Assembly: GCA_030142985.1 (NCBI GenBank)
Contig: CP125320.1
Span: forward strand, 1,431,639 to 1,495,638
Direction: 5' to 3'
Source: Candidatus Ruthturnera sp. Tsphm01
GTDB taxonomy: Bacteria; Pseudomonadota; Gammaproteobacteria; PS1; Pseudothioglobaceae
Length of the DNA: 64,000 nucleotides
Part shown: piece after piece, positions 24,205 to 35,639 of the stretch
Layout of the letters: every line of letters starts with the position of its first letter
Position numbering within the stretch: position 1 is the stretch's first letter
The notes under the pieces: model-generated
What the model was told of the DNA's origin: nothing
The model's database searches: none
What the model saw: only the letters and a program-made list of their open reading frames with translations
Program-made: the position numbers and the translations under genes

Positions 24205-24492
24205 TTATTCGCAGTTGTAATTCTTAAACGAGCCTAAATCATTAACATTTTTATAACCCATTTGGATTAAATAATTTTTAGCAGTTGATGAGCGAGCGCC
24301 TGTAATGCAATAAAGAATAATGACCTTATTGCGATCGATGATTTGGTCAGCACTCATAATGGATTGTAGTGGCAGGTTGATTGCATTTGGTAGTGCGCCT
24401 TGGGCAAACTCGCCACTGGAGCGAACGTCAACTAATTGAGCACCATTGACCAATAGTTTGCAAGCATCACTGCTTGAAAATGAATTAAACAT
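24205..24492 (-). CDS. Small single-domain rhodanese
   Basis: The 95-residue protein has a rhodanese domain with LVDVRSSGEF and active-site loop CITGARS (Cys62). It is the size of GlpE/PspE-type enzymes and lacks a signal peptide. Such proteins carry sulfane sulfur between donors and acceptors. It is the probable first gene of the rhodanese-hypothetical-trxC cluster and is divergent from serS. The N-terminus is short, but the core fold appears complete. Confidence 0.82.
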   Translation of the reverse strand: MFNSFSSSDACKLLVNGAQLVDVRSSGEFAQGALPNAINLPLQSIMSADQIIDRNKVIILYCITGARSSTAKNYLIQMGYKNVNDLGSFKNYNCE

Positions 24493-24548
24493 AGTATAAT
24501 TTCCGAAGTTAGTTTTTAAAGTTAAACCTAGTATAACTAGGCGTTTAA

Positions 24549-25865
<1,317 letters not shown>

Positions 25866-25888
25866 TTTTTTTACATTAAGGAGATAAA

Positions 25889-26230
25889 ATGAATTTATTA
25901 GATTTAATTATTGTACCAGCATTTGCAGAAGGCTCAGTATCGGGGGGTGGTATTTCAGATCCGTGGGGTGGGTTGCCATTTTTATTGGTTATGTTTGTGT
26001 TGATGTATTTTTTACTCATCAGACCACAACAAAAACGTGCTAAGGAACACAAAACATTATTAGCAGCATTAAAAACAGGCGATGAGGTTGTTACCAATGG
26101 CGGCATGATTGGCAAGGTTGTTTCTGTGGATGAGTCTTTTGCAACATTGGAAATTGCTGATGGTATTGTGGTTAAGGTGCAAAAGCAAGGCATTAACCAA
26201 AAAATGCCAAAAGGTAGTGCTAAAATTTAG
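25889..26230 (+). CDS. yajC: Preprotein translocase subunit YajC
   Basis: The 113-residue protein has a membrane helix (about 28-50) followed by the conserved IRPQQKRAKEHK and a small beta domain. YajC associates with SecDF in the inner membrane. A good Shine-Dalgarno (AAGGAG) precedes the ATG. It is the first gene of yajC-secD-secF, the usual order. Confidence 0.95.
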   Translation: MNLLDLIIVPAFAEGSVSGGGISDPWGGLPFLLVMFVLMYFLLIRPQQKRAKEHKTLLAALKTGDEVVTNGGMIGKVVSVDESFATLEIADGIVVKVQKQGINQKMPKGSAKI

Positions 26231-26246
26231 TTAGAAAATAACCATT

Positions 26247-28097
26247 ATGAATCATTACTCAGGGCTTAAGAATGCATTGATTGCATTTGTTTTATTGCTT
26301 TCAATGTTGTATGCGTTGCCAAATATATTTGGCTCTGATTTGGCCGTTCAGGTGTCAAGTGTAGGCAATGCTTTGATTGCTGACCAAGATTTGGATAAAG
26401 TTAAAAATGCATTAAAAGCTCAACAAATTGAGTTTAAATCTGTTGAATTGACCAATCAAAGAATTTTGGCGCGTTTTAAAGACAATACACAACAGCTTTT
26501 AGCTAAAGATGCACTCAAGCAGTCATTGGGCCGTCGTTACGTTGTAGCGTTAAATTTGGCACCTTCTGTACCAGTTTGGCTGGCAAGACTTGGCGGTAAA
26601 GCCATGTCACTTGGCTTAGACCTTAGGGGGGGTGTGCATTTCTTGTTAGAAGTTGATATGAAGGCGGTCATTTCAGCTTCAATGGACAAGGCATATAATG
26701 AGCTTCGTGTTTTATTGCGTAAAAATAGACTATATAAGAGTATCAAGCAAGAAAATGGCAGTATTGTTATTCGTTTTAAGCGTGTTGAATTAAAAGACAA
26801 GGCAACTCAGTTGATTAAATCAGAATTGAGTGATTTAGTGGTGTTTGATAATAACACGGATGAATTATCGCTACACATTGGCATTATCAAGAGCGCACAA
26901 AGACAAGCCAAGGAGAGTGCACTTAAACAGAATATTACCACATTGCGTAATCGAGTGAATGAGTTAGGTGTGGCAGAGCCAATTATTCAACAACAAGGCT
27001 CAGAGCGTATTGTAGTTCAATTGCCAGGCGTACAAGATACAGCCAGAGCAAAAGAGATTTTAGGCGCGGTGGCAACTTTGGAGTTTAGATTGGTTGATGA
27101 AAAAAATGACCCCCAAACAGCCATTCAATCAGGGCGCGTGCCAATTGGTTCAAAACTTTATTATTTTAAAGATGGTCGTCCTTTATTACTAAAGAGTCGC
27201 GTTATCACAACGGGTGAAAATATTACGGGCGCGTCGTCTGGCATTGACCAAGAAAACAACATTCCAATGGTGAATATCACACTTGATAGTGCTGGTGGTA
27301 AAGCAATGCTTAACACCACTAAAAGATATTTACATCATCGTATGGCAGTTGTTTTTATTGAAAACAAAGTTGAAACCATAACTAAAAATGGAAAAACCAT
27401 TAAGAAACGTACTACTACTAGAGACATTATTAATGCTGCCACAATTCAAGGCACATTTTCATCACGGTTTCAAATTACAGGGATTGATAGCGCTCGGGAA
27501 GCGCGTAATTTAGCGTTATTATTAAGAGCAGGCTCACTCTCAGCACCAATAGAAATTATTGAGGAACGTACCATTGGCCCAAGCCTTGGTGCGGACAATA
27601 TTACCAAAGGCGTGATATCAGTATTGGTTGGTTTTGTTTTGGTATTGTTATTTATGGCTATGCGTTACCGTGTATTTGGCATGGTGGCTAATGTGGCTTT
27701 GACGCTTAATTTGGTGATGATTGTATCTGTTTTGTCTTTGTTACAAGCCACGCTAACGTTGCCAGGTATTGCAGGTATTGTACTCACAGTGGGTATGGCG
27801 GTGGATGCCAATGTGTTAATTTTTGAGCGCATTAAAGAAGAATTGGGCACAAATAGCAATATTCAAAAAGCCATTTCAAGTGGCTATGATAAAGCACTAC
27901 GGACCATTGCAGATGCTAATATTACAACCTTAATTGCAGCATTGGTCTTGTTTAGTTTTGGTACTGGCCCAATTAAAGGTTTTGCGATTACTTTGTCAAT
28001 TGGTATTATCACTTCAATGTTTACAGCTATTATTGTCTCACGTGCAATCATTAATAAAATATACGGTGGCAAAAAGTTAGAGGAGGTTTCAATATGA
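26247..28097 (+). CDS. secD: Protein translocase subunit SecD
   Basis: SecD with SecF uses the proton (or Na+) gradient to pull proteins through SecYEG. The 616-residue protein has one N-terminal helix, a large periplasmic region with the conserved LGLDLRGGVHFLLEVD, and five C-terminal membrane helices (GMAVDANVLIFERIKEEL). Length is typical. It overlaps secF by 4 bp (ATGA). Confidence 0.97.
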   Translation: MNHYSGLKNALIAFVLLLSMLYALPNIFGSDLAVQVSSVGNALIADQDLDKVKNALKAQQIEFKSVELTNQRILARFKDNTQQLLAKDALKQSLGRRYVVALNLAPSVPVWLARLGGKAMSLGLDLRGGVHFLLEVDMKAVISASMDKAYNELRVLLRKNRLYKSIKQENGSIVIRFKRVELKDKATQLIKSELSDLVVFDNNTDELSLHIGIIKSAQRQAKESALKQNITTLRNRVNELGVAEPIIQQQGSERIVVQLPGVQDTARAKEILGAVATLEFRLVDEKNDPQTAIQSGRVPIGSKLYYFKDGRPLLLKSRVITTGENITGASSGIDQENNIPMVNITLDSAGGKAMLNTTKRYLHHRMAVVFIENKVETITKNGKTIKKRTTTRDIINAATIQGTFSSRFQITGIDSAREARNLALLLRAGSLSAPIEIIEERTIGPSLGADNITKGVISVLVGFVLVLLFMAMRYRVFGMVANVALTLNLVMIVSVLSLLQATLTLPGIAGIVLTVGMAVDANVLIFERIKEELGTNSNIQKAISSGYDKALRTIADANITTLIAALVLFSFGTGPIKGFAITLSIGIITSMFTAIIVSRAIINKIYGGKKLEEVSI

Positions 28098-29020
28098 GTT
28101 TAAAAGCACTAAACATTCCAACGATTGACTTTGTGGGCAAGCGTACTTATGCTATTATATTTTCGGTATTATTGGTTGCTGCTAGCATTTTTTCATTGAC
28201 CATGAACGGGCTTAAGTTGGGTATTGATTTTACGGGTGGTACTTTAATTGAAGCAGGTTATCAACAAGGTGTTGATTTAGCTGAGATTAGAGCCACGCTA
28301 GCTAAAGCAAAGTTCGAAAGGGCCAATGTCCAATATTTTGGCTCAACTAATGAGGTTTTAATTCGCTTAGAGCCACAATCAATTTCTAGTGCCAAACTAA
28401 GTTCAAAAATCATCAATTTATTGGGTGATGATGTTGATATTCGTCGGGTCGAATTTGTAGGCCCTAAAGTGGGCGAAGAACTTACTAATGATGGTGGTTT
28501 GGCAATGCTATATGCGTTGATTGGTATTTTGATTTATGTGGCGGTACGTTTTGAATATCGATTTTCATTAGGCTCAATTACTGCCCTTATTCATGATGTT
28601 ATTATTACCTTGGGCTTTTTCTCATTGTTTCAGATTGAGTTTGACTTAACAGTACTGGCTGCCATATTAGCCGTTATTGGCTATTCTCTGAACGATACCA
28701 TTGTAGTGTTTGACCGAATTCGTGAAAATTTCTTATCAACACGCTATGTTGATTCTCCTAAGATTATCAATGGTGCGCTTAACCAAACGCTATCTAGGAC
28801 AATAATGACCTCTTTAACCACTTTATTGGTGTTGTTATCATTGTTCTTACTAGGTGGCGAAACCATCCATAGTTTTGCTTTAGCGTTAATAATTGGCGTG
28901 GTGGTGGGTACTTATTCTTCTATTTATGTTGCCAGTTCAATGATTCTTGCATTGGGTATCACTAAAGAAGATTTGTTACCATCTGAAAAAGAAAAGAAAG
29001 CGCTTGACTCGCGACCATAA
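28094..29020 (+). CDS. secF: Protein translocase subunit SecF
   Basis: The 308-residue partner of SecD has an N-terminal helix, LGIDFTGGTLIE in the periplasmic part, and C-terminal helices with SLNDTIVVFDRIREN. It starts within the secD stop (ATGA), which favours 1:1 production. It is convergent with fabB. Confidence 0.97.
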   Translation: MSLKALNIPTIDFVGKRTYAIIFSVLLVAASIFSLTMNGLKLGIDFTGGTLIEAGYQQGVDLAEIRATLAKAKFERANVQYFGSTNEVLIRLEPQSISSAKLSSKIINLLGDDVDIRRVEFVGPKVGEELTNDGGLAMLYALIGILIYVAVRFEYRFSLGSITALIHDVIITLGFFSLFQIEFDLTVLAAILAVIGYSLNDTIVVFDRIRENFLSTRYVDSPKIINGALNQTLSRTIMTSLTTLLVLLSLFLLGGETIHSFALALIIGVVVGTYSSIYVASSMILALGITKEDLLPSEKEKKALDSRP

Positions 29021-29062
29021 TAGTTAAGTAACATCTTGGTGCTTGTTTAGAAGTTTTTTCGT

Positions 29063-30280
29063 TTATTGCTTAAATTTTTCAAAGACTAGACAGGCATTTG
29101 TGCCACCAAAACCAAAACTATTAGACATCACTCGCTTGAGTGTTTGTTTGGTTGTTGTTCGTACAATTGGCACGCCTTCAGCCGCTTCATCAAGATTTTC
29201 AATATTAACAGATTCTGCCATAAAGTCATTTTGTAGCATTAGTAATGAGTAGATTGACTCATTCACGCCTGCTGCACCTAAAGCATGTCCGGAAAGGGAT
29301 TTGGTTGAGCCTACATTTGGAATGCTATTGCCAAATACTGCTTTAATAGCGCCTAATTCTTTAACATCACCCACAGGGGTAGAGGTGCCGTGTGCATTGA
29401 TATAATCAATCGGACCTTTAACGGTTGAAATGGCAAGCTGCATACAACGCTTTGCACCTTCACCTGACGGTACAACCATATCATAGCCATCAGATGTTGC
29501 ACCATAGCCTGTGAGTTCTGCAAGAATGGTTGCGCCTCGAACTTGTGCATGTTCTAATGATTCAAGTACTAATGCACCACCACCACCAGAAATAACAAAT
29601 CCATCACGATTCGCATCAAAGGCACGAGAAGCACTTGAAGGGTTTTCGTTGTATTTAGAAGATAAGGCACCCATTGCATCAAACAACATGGTGAGCGACC
29701 AATTTAGTTCTTCGCCACCGCCAGAAAATACCACGTCTTGTTTGCCCATTTGAATTTGTTCCATAGCGTTGCCAATACAGTGTGCAGAAGTTGAACAAGC
29801 AGAACTGATTGAATAGTTAATACCCTTAATTTTGAACATAGTTGAAAGACAAGCTGAGGTTGTAGAACCCATCGTGCGCGGTACACGATAAGGACCAACT
29901 CGTTTAATGCCTTTTTCCCTTAAAATGTCAGCGGCTTCTACTACGTTTTGGTTGCTAGCACCGCCAGAACCCATGATAAGTCCAGTACGCTCATTTGAGA
30001 TTTGTTCAGGTGTTAATTCTGATTGTTTAATCGCTTCATCCAAAGCAACTGCACTATAAATGGCAGCATCAGCCATAAAGCGTTTCATTTTCCTATCAAT
30101 AATTTTACTAGAGTCTAACTCAGAAATGGCGCCAGAAATGTGTGAACGAAGCCCCATTTGTGCTTGGTTTTCGTCAAATTTAATGCCTGATTTGGCTGTT
30201 TTTAAAGAGGCTAAAACCTCCATGCAGTTTGCACCCAAACTAGAAACAATTCCCATTCCTGTGACAACAACTCTGTTCAT
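29063..30280 (-). CDS. fabB: 3-oxoacyl-ACP synthase I
   Basis: FabB elongates unsaturated fatty-acid precursors. The 405-residue protein has the Cys-His-His triad: Cys162 in SSACSTSAH, His in [11 protein letters not shown] and His in [10 protein letters not shown]. It overlaps the fabA stop by one base (TAATG), so the two are coupled. The fabA-fabB pair marks the anaerobic-type unsaturated fatty acid pathway. Confidence 0.96.
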   Translation of the reverse strand: MNRVVVTGMGIVSSLGANCMEVLASLKTAKSGIKFDENQAQMGLRSHISGAISELDSSKIIDRKMKRFMADAAIYSAVALDEAIKQSELTPEQISNERTGLIMGSGGASNQNVVEAADILREKGIKRVGPYRVPRTMGSTTSACLSTMFKIKGINYSISSACSTSAHCIGNAMEQIQMGKQDVVFSGGGEELNWSLTMLFDAMGALSSKYNENPSSASRAFDANRDGFVISGGGGALVLESLEHAQVRGATILAELTGYGATSDGYDMVVPSGEGAKRCMQLAISTVKGPIDYINAHGTSTPVGDVKELGAIKAVFGNSIPNVGSTKSLSGHALGAAGVNESIYSLLMLQNDFMAESVNIENLDEAAEGVPIVRTTTKQTLKRVMSNSFGFGGTNACLVFEKFKQ

Positions 30281-30789
30281 TACATTTTGCTAGTATCAGT
30301 AAATAATCCAACCTTAAGATTGGTGGCTTCGTAAATGACTTTACCATCCACCTCCATAGTGGCGTCAGCCACACCCATGTACAGTTTGCGTTCAATAACG
30401 CGTGATAAGTCAATTCTGTAGGTGACTTTCTTTGCATTGGGCAATACTTGACCGACAAATTTAATATTGCCAGTGCCAAGCGCACGACCACGACCAGGGC
30501 CGCCTAACCAGCCTAGATAAAAGCCAATTAATTGCCACATAGCATCTAGCCCTAAACAGCCAGGCATAACTGGATCTTCATTAAAGTGACATTCAAAAAA
30601 CCACAAGTCAGGGTTAATGTCTAATTCGGCAATAATTTCACCTTTGCCATATTCGCCACCCTTGCTAGAAATATGGCTAATGCGATCAAACATCAACATC
30701 GGTGGCTTTGGCAGTTGGGCGTTGCCTGGTCCAAACAACTTGCCATTGCTGCATTTAATTAATTCATCATAGGAAAAAGAATTTTGCAT
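30280..30789 (-). CDS. fabA: 3-hydroxydecanoyl-ACP dehydratase/isomerase
   Basis: FabA makes trans-2-decenoyl-ACP and isomerises it to cis-3, the branch point to unsaturated fatty acids. The 169-residue protein has the hotdog-fold active-site His68 ([12 protein letters not shown]) and Asp82 (GLDAMWQ). It is the first gene of the fabA-fabB pair. Confidence 0.96.
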   Translation of the reverse strand: MQNSFSYDELIKCSNGKLFGPGNAQLPKPPMLMFDRISHISSKGGEYGKGEIIAELDINPDLWFFECHFNEDPVMPGCLGLDAMWQLIGFYLGWLGGPGRGRALGTGNIKFVGQVLPNAKKVTYRIDLSRVIERKLYMGVADATMEVDGKVIYEATNLKVGLFTDTSKM

Positions 30790-30818
30790 TGTGTTTTTGT
30801 GTAAAATTTTTCCCTAGA

Positions 30819-31985
30819 TTATACCAGTGTCTGCTTAATGTCAGCAATGATGTCTTTAATGTCTTCTAGTCCAATAGATATCCTGATTAATCCACCCGTT
30901 ATATGGGCATTAAGTCTTTCTTCATCGGTTAAGCGTCCATGTGTTGTGGTTGCTGGATGGGTGATTGTAGATTTTGTATCGCCTAGATTAGCAGTAATGG
31001 AAAGTATATTGGTGGCATTGATTATTTTAAAGGCCGACTCTTGTCCGCCTTTAACTTCGAACGATACAATGCCACCAAAACCAGATTGTTGGGATTTGGC
31101 TAAGTTGTAATCAGGGTGCGAAGGTAGACCTAAATAATAGACTTTTTCTACCTGGTTTTGGGCTTCAAGCCAGATGGCAAGTTTAAGTGCATTGTCTGAG
31201 TGCGCCCTCATTCTAAGATTTAGAGTGTCTAGCCCTTTAAGCACAATCCAAGCATTAAAAGCGCTCAAACTGGGGCCAGTAGTACGCACAAATCCATGAA
31301 CTTGCTCAATAATATCAACACTCCCAACCACAGCACCTGCTAGGCATCTGCCTTGGCCATCAATATATTTAGTGGCTGAGTGAATTACAATATCAGCACC
31401 CAAAGCAATGGGATTTTGTAACGCAGGGCTTAAAATTGCATTGTCAACTGCCAAAAGAATATGATTGGCTTTTGATATTTTACTAAGTGCAGCAATATCG
31501 ACAACCTCACCCAGTGGATTAGACGGTGTCTCAAGTAAAAAAAGTTTGGTGCTGTTTTTGATTGAACTTTCCCACGCTGACAAATCAGACAAATCTACAA
31601 AACTAATGCCAACATTAAATTTAGCAACAATGGTGTTTAATAGCACAATTGAGGTGCCAAACATATTACGAGAAGCAACAATATGATCGCCCGATTTAAG
31701 CAGTGCCATGATGGTGGCAAAAATTGCCGCCATGCCAGATGAAGTAGCAACACATGCTTGCGCACCTTCAAGTGCGGCTAATTTTTTTTCAAAGGCATCT
31801 ACTGTCGGGTTGGTAAAACGTGCATAGATATTCCCCGACTCTTTTTTAGAAAAGCGATTAGCGGCTTGTTCAGCTGAGTCAAAAACAAAACTGGAGGTTA
31901 AAAATATTGCCTCAGAATGCTCCTGTTCAGCAGTGGTTCGATAGCCTGTGCGTATGGCCTTGGTATCGAAGTTTAAGTCTTTCAT
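30819..31985 (-). CDS. metZ: O-succinylhomoserine sulfhydrylase
   Basis: This PLP enzyme of the Cys/Met metabolism family has 388 residues. It has YARFTNPTVDAFEKKLAALEG near the N-terminus and the PLP-lysine in HSATKYIDGQGR. MetZ makes homocysteine directly from O-succinylhomoserine and sulfide, bypassing cystathionine. The wording TKAIRTGYRTTAEQEHSEAI is MetZ-like, and the gene follows purF as in many gammaproteobacteria. Cystathionine gamma-synthase is the main alternative. Homocysteine would then feed MetE. Confidence 0.88.
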   Translation of the reverse strand: MKDLNFDTKAIRTGYRTTAEQEHSEAIFLTSSFVFDSAEQAANRFSKKESGNIYARFTNPTVDAFEKKLAALEGAQACVATSSGMAAIFATIMALLKSGDHIVASRNMFGTSIVLLNTIVAKFNVGISFVDLSDLSAWESSIKNSTKLFLLETPSNPLGEVVDIAALSKISKANHILLAVDNAILSPALQNPIALGADIVIHSATKYIDGQGRCLAGAVVGSVDIIEQVHGFVRTTGPSLSAFNAWIVLKGLDTLNLRMRAHSDNALKLAIWLEAQNQVEKVYYLGLPSHPDYNLAKSQQSGFGGIVSFEVKGGQESAFKIINATNILSITANLGDTKSTITHPATTTHGRLTDEERLNAHITGGLIRISIGLEDIKDIIADIKQTLV

Positions 31986-32030
31986 GTATTTGTAAAATTA
32001 TCAAATAGCGCTATTCTACATCATTACCAA

Positions 32031-33527
32031 TCAATTCAGAAGCTTCAAAGGTATTGTTTTTTCTTTAATAGCATCACTGCGTAAAGATTCAATATGCTTA
32101 AGATAATTTTTATCAATATCATTGGTTACATATTGACCATTAAAACAAGAGCAATCAAACGTGGTAATTGCCTTGTTACCTTGTTGCACGCACCAAATTA
32201 AATCATCTAAATCTTGATAAATCAGCTTGTCTGCACCAATGGCTTTGCAGATTTGATTGGTATCTCTATCGTGAGCAATAAATTCTTTGTTGCTAGCCAT
32301 ATCAATGCCATATACATTAGGATAGCGCACAGCAGGCGCAGCTGAGGCAAAAAATACCTTGTTAGCACCAGCATCGCGAGCCATTTGTACAATTTGCTCA
32401 CTGGTTGTGCCACGCACAATAGAATCATCAACTAATAATACGTTTTTGCCTTTGAATTCAAGTTCAATTGTGCTGAGTTTTTGACGCACAGATTTTTTTC
32501 TTTGTTTTTGTCCTGGCATGATAAAAGTACGGGCAATGTATCGATTTTTAATTAAGCCTTCACTGTATTTAACGTCTAATTTATGTGCCAGTTGTAAAGC
32601 AGCCACTCTAGAAGTATCAGGAATAGGAATAATGACATCAATATCATCAATGTCCCATTCTTTACGAATTTTTACGGCTAGCTTTTCTCCCATTCTTAAA
32701 CGAGATTTGTACACGGAAATATCATCAATGACCGAATCTGGACGAGCAAAATAAACAAACTCAAAGATACAAGGTGAGTACTTGGGTTTTTCTGCGCATT
32801 GTTTAATAAATGTATTGCCTGCTCTGTCAATAACGACCGCTTCACCTGGTTTGATATCTTGAGTAATCTCATAACCAAGCGCACTAAGCGCCACACTTTC
32901 AGAGGCTAGCATATATTTAGTGCCGCCTTTAGTGGTGCGTTTGCCGAGAATTAATGGGCGAATACCATTGGGGTCTCTAAAGCCAAAAATACCATAGCCT
33001 GGAATCATGCCAATGGTTGCATAAGCACCACGTATACGCTTGTGTACTTGTGTCACAGAAGCAAAAATATCGGTCTCGTTAATGCGTTGTTTTTGTAATT
33101 TGGCTAATTCACTAGCAAATACATTGAGTAAAATTTCTGAATCAGAGTTGGTGTTGATGTGGCGAAGGTCTTGCTCAAATAACTCTTGAGCCAATTGCTC
33201 AGTGTTGGTTAAGTTGCCGTTGTGTGCAAACGCAATGCCGTATGGCGAATTAACATAAAAAGGTTGTGCCTCTGCATTGGATGAGCCGCCTGCAGTAGGG
33301 TAACGCACATGGCCAATACCCATATCGCCTAACAATTGTGTCATGTGCTTAGTTCTAAAGACATTTTTAACCAAGCCGTTTGACTTGCGCATATAAAAAT
33401 GCCCTTTATGAGCAGTGACAATGCCTGCTGCGTCTTGACCGCGATGCTGTAAAATGGTCAGCGCATCATAAATATAAACAGCTGTACCTTTCTTAGTGGT
33501 AGATAAAATGCCAACGATGCCACACAT
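32031..33527 (-). CDS. purF: Amidophosphoribosyltransferase
   Basis: PurF makes phosphoribosylamine from PRPP and glutamine, the first step of purine synthesis. The 498-residue protein starts MCGIVGI, so Cys2 is the nucleophile after Met removal. It carries the PRPP loop VLLVDDSIVRGTTSEQ. It lies between cvpA and metZ in a minus-strand cluster. Confidence 0.97.
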   Translation of the reverse strand: MCGIVGILSTTKKGTAVYIYDALTILQHRGQDAAGIVTAHKGHFYMRKSNGLVKNVFRTKHMTQLLGDMGIGHVRYPTAGGSSNAEAQPFYVNSPYGIAFAHNGNLTNTEQLAQELFEQDLRHINTNSDSEILLNVFASELAKLQKQRINETDIFASVTQVHKRIRGAYATIGMIPGYGIFGFRDPNGIRPLILGKRTTKGGTKYMLASESVALSALGYEITQDIKPGEAVVIDRAGNTFIKQCAEKPKYSPCIFEFVYFARPDSVIDDISVYKSRLRMGEKLAVKIRKEWDIDDIDVIIPIPDTSRVAALQLAHKLDVKYSEGLIKNRYIARTFIMPGQKQRKKSVRQKLSTIELEFKGKNVLLVDDSIVRGTTSEQIVQMARDAGANKVFFASAAPAVRYPNVYGIDMASNKEFIAHDRDTNQICKAIGADKLIYQDLDDLIWCVQQGNKAITTFDCSCFNGQYVTNDIDKNYLKHIESLRSDAIKEKTIPLKLLN

Positions 33528-33537
33528 AAGTTATTTC

Positions 33538-34389
33538 CTAATTGTTTTCAATAAATAATAAGTATTGTGACAACTCAGGTTTAATGTTTGAAGCCACATC
33601 TTGAAAGACTCTTAAAGCGCCATTCGTTTCAATCCAATAATACTTTTGTGAAACCCAGTTGATACTTTGCAACACCAATACCATGATTAAAATTGCCAGG
33701 CTGCCCTTGATTAAGCCAACAATTGAGCCTAATAAATTGTTTTGAGTGCTGTTGATATTTCTGGCATTAAGCTTGGTATCTACTGCCTGCAAAATCTTAA
33801 GTATTTTTTTGAAAAAAGAGGACAAGAAACAAGGTTTGGTCTCATCAATAGAAATGCTTAACACGCTTGATATAAAAGTTAAAACACCAAAAACAAGCGC
33901 AAATATAATTGAAAATGACAAGCCAATGCGAACAGACTCGTTACTAATCAGCATTTCCATAATGCCCAACCTAGCCACAACCTCTAAGTAATACCAACTA
34001 AACATTGTGATTGCCGCTAAAACAACCATTAATGCAAATAATTTGTTTAGTACACAAGGGTTATCAATGGTTGATGATAATTGTGTTAGTTTGTAAATCA
34101 CTTTTTTGATAATCACCACGCCAATAAAAATCACTCCAAATGAGATGGCCAAATGAGATTGGTGTGACGGTGATAGCCAAGTAATGAGTGGACTTGTGGC
34201 TAATATTTGGTAAAACAGCCATGCAATTAAAATAGCCAGTAATAAAAATCCTAAATTTATGAATTCTCTTGCCATGCCACGTTTAAAGCCCAGTACTAGG
34301 AATATCACTAAAATAGCAATGGTTATCCAGTCGGACCAAACTAAGCGTTCAATCATACTCCAGATGGTTACAAAAAACTCATCCATCAA
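33538..34389 (-). CDS. cvpA: CvpA-family membrane protein, long form
   Basis: The 283-residue protein has the CvpA core: an N-terminal acidic residue before a helix, FKRGMAREF after the first helix, then three more helices by about 170. In E. coli CvpA is about 160 residues, is needed for colicin V production and lies upstream of purF. The order folC-cvpA-purF is conserved here. A further 110 residues, including a membrane segment (about 225-247), make this form longer than usual. Overlap with folC by 4 bp shows coupling. Confidence 0.82.
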   Translation of the reverse strand: MMDEFFVTIWSMIERLVWSDWITIAILVIFLVLGFKRGMAREFINLGFLLLAILIAWLFYQILATSPLITWLSPSHQSHLAISFGVIFIGVVIIKKVIYKLTQLSSTIDNPCVLNKLFALMVVLAAITMFSWYYLEVVARLGIMEMLISNESVRIGLSFSIIFALVFGVLTFISSVLSISIDETKPCFLSSFFKKILKILQAVDTKLNARNINSTQNNLLGSIVGLIKGSLAILIMVLVLQSINWVSQKYYWIETNGALRVFQDVASNIKPELSQYLLFIENN

Positions 34390-35639
34390 ATCTCTCCTAG
34401 AGGTGCTTTGTGATTAATCGCAATTTTACAAGATTTATTATTCATAAATGGTATAAGTATTTTCAATGCATCAGCAACAACATGAAACGACCCAAAAATA
34501 ACAATACGTTGATATTGCCTATCATTAAGCGCGCGGTTAATGGCGTTTTGCATATCATCACAAACGTAAGTATTATGATTTATACCAAATTCATTACTAA
34601 GTGCTTTTATGCCTATTGCTCGATTAACATTAAGTGGCACTAGTAGCCATTGATTAATAATCATGCTGATTTCGTTAATCATTAAGCCAATATTTTTATC
34701 TTCTAAAGCTGAAAATATGGCAGTGGTAGAGCATTGTTGCTTTGCTAATTCTACTGATAACACTTTAACAGCTGCCGCATTGTGTGCAACATCAAAAATG
34801 ACAGTTTTGTTATTGATGGTTTTTATTTGAAATCTAGCATCGAGCCGCGCATATTTAATGCCTACTTTGATTTGAATAGCACTAACTGGAAGGGTTTTGT
34901 TAAGTTTTTGCACAGCAAGTATTGCCGCAGCTGCATTCTGCCGTTGATGCTTGCCGATTAAACCTATATTGCTTGTGTATTTTTCCTTAACAAATTCTAG
35001 TCGCGCTTTAATTTTATGAGCATACTGACTAATTGATATAGGTGGGTTAATATCAGCACAAATGCAAGGCGTGTTTTTGCGCATAATGCCTGCTTTTTCA
35101 AGCCCAATCAACTCACGGGTATCACCCAAATAATCCACATGGTCAATATCAATATTGGTAATGACACTTACGTCGTTATCGACAATATTAACCGAGTCTA
35201 GCCGACCACCCAGACCCACTTCTAATACAGCCACATCAATTTTTTCTAGCTCAAAAATAATCAGCGCAGCCAAGGTTGAAAACTCAAAATAAGTCAGAGA
35301 TGTTTCACCTCGCAAGGACTGTATTTTTTCAAAAGCGCAACAAATTTGCTCATCAGTAGCTTGCACACCATTAATCACAAAACGTTCATTATATTTAAGA
35401 ATATGGGGTGAACTAAATTGGGCGACTTTAAAGTTTGACTGTTGGTAAATACTACCAATAAAAGCTACGGTAGAACCTTTACCATTTGTGCCAGAAACCG
35501 TAATTACTTTAAAAGAAACGCCTTTTGGGAACAGCTTTCGATAAACTTTTTTAACACGCTCCAGTCCTAAATCAATTTCCTGAAAATGTAAGTTTTCTTG
35601 ATAATTCAGCCAGTCATCTAGGGTGTTTAGTCTTCCCAA
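34386..35639 (-). CDS. folC: Folylpolyglutamate/dihydrofolate synthase
   Basis: FolC adds glutamates to folate and makes dihydrofolate from dihydropteroate. The 417-residue protein has the Mur-ligase-type P loop VSGTNGKGST, the LEVGLGGRLDSVN motif and FDVAHN in the C-terminal domain. Its first bases overlap the end of fxsA by 13 bp. It belongs to the trmB-fxsA-folC-cvpA-purF run. Confidence 0.94.
   Translation of the reverse strand: MGRLNTLDDWLNYQENLHFQEIDLGLERVKKVYRKLFPKGVSFKVITVSGTNGKGSTVAFIGSIYQQSNFKVAQFSSPHILKYNERFVINGVQATDEQICCAFEKIQSLRGETSLTYFEFSTLAALIIFELEKIDVAVLEVGLGGRLDSVNIVDNDVSVITNIDIDHVDYLGDTRELIGLEKAGIMRKNTPCICADINPPISISQYAHKIKARLEFVKEKYTSNIGLIGKHQRQNAAAAILAVQKLNKTLPVSAIQIKVGIKYARLDARFQIKTINNKTVIFDVAHNAAAVKVLSVELAKQQCSTTAIFSALEDKNIGLMINEISMIINQWLLVPLNVNRAIGIKALSNEFGINHNTYVCDDMQNAINRALNDRQYQRIVIFGSFHVVADALKILIPFMNNKSCKIAINHKAPLGEI

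Noticed and set aside
24527..24541. Small palindrome in the serS leader as a T-box or attenuator
   Set aside because: The stem is 6 bp with no specifier loop or terminator alternative, and T-boxes are not typical of gammaproteobacterial serS.
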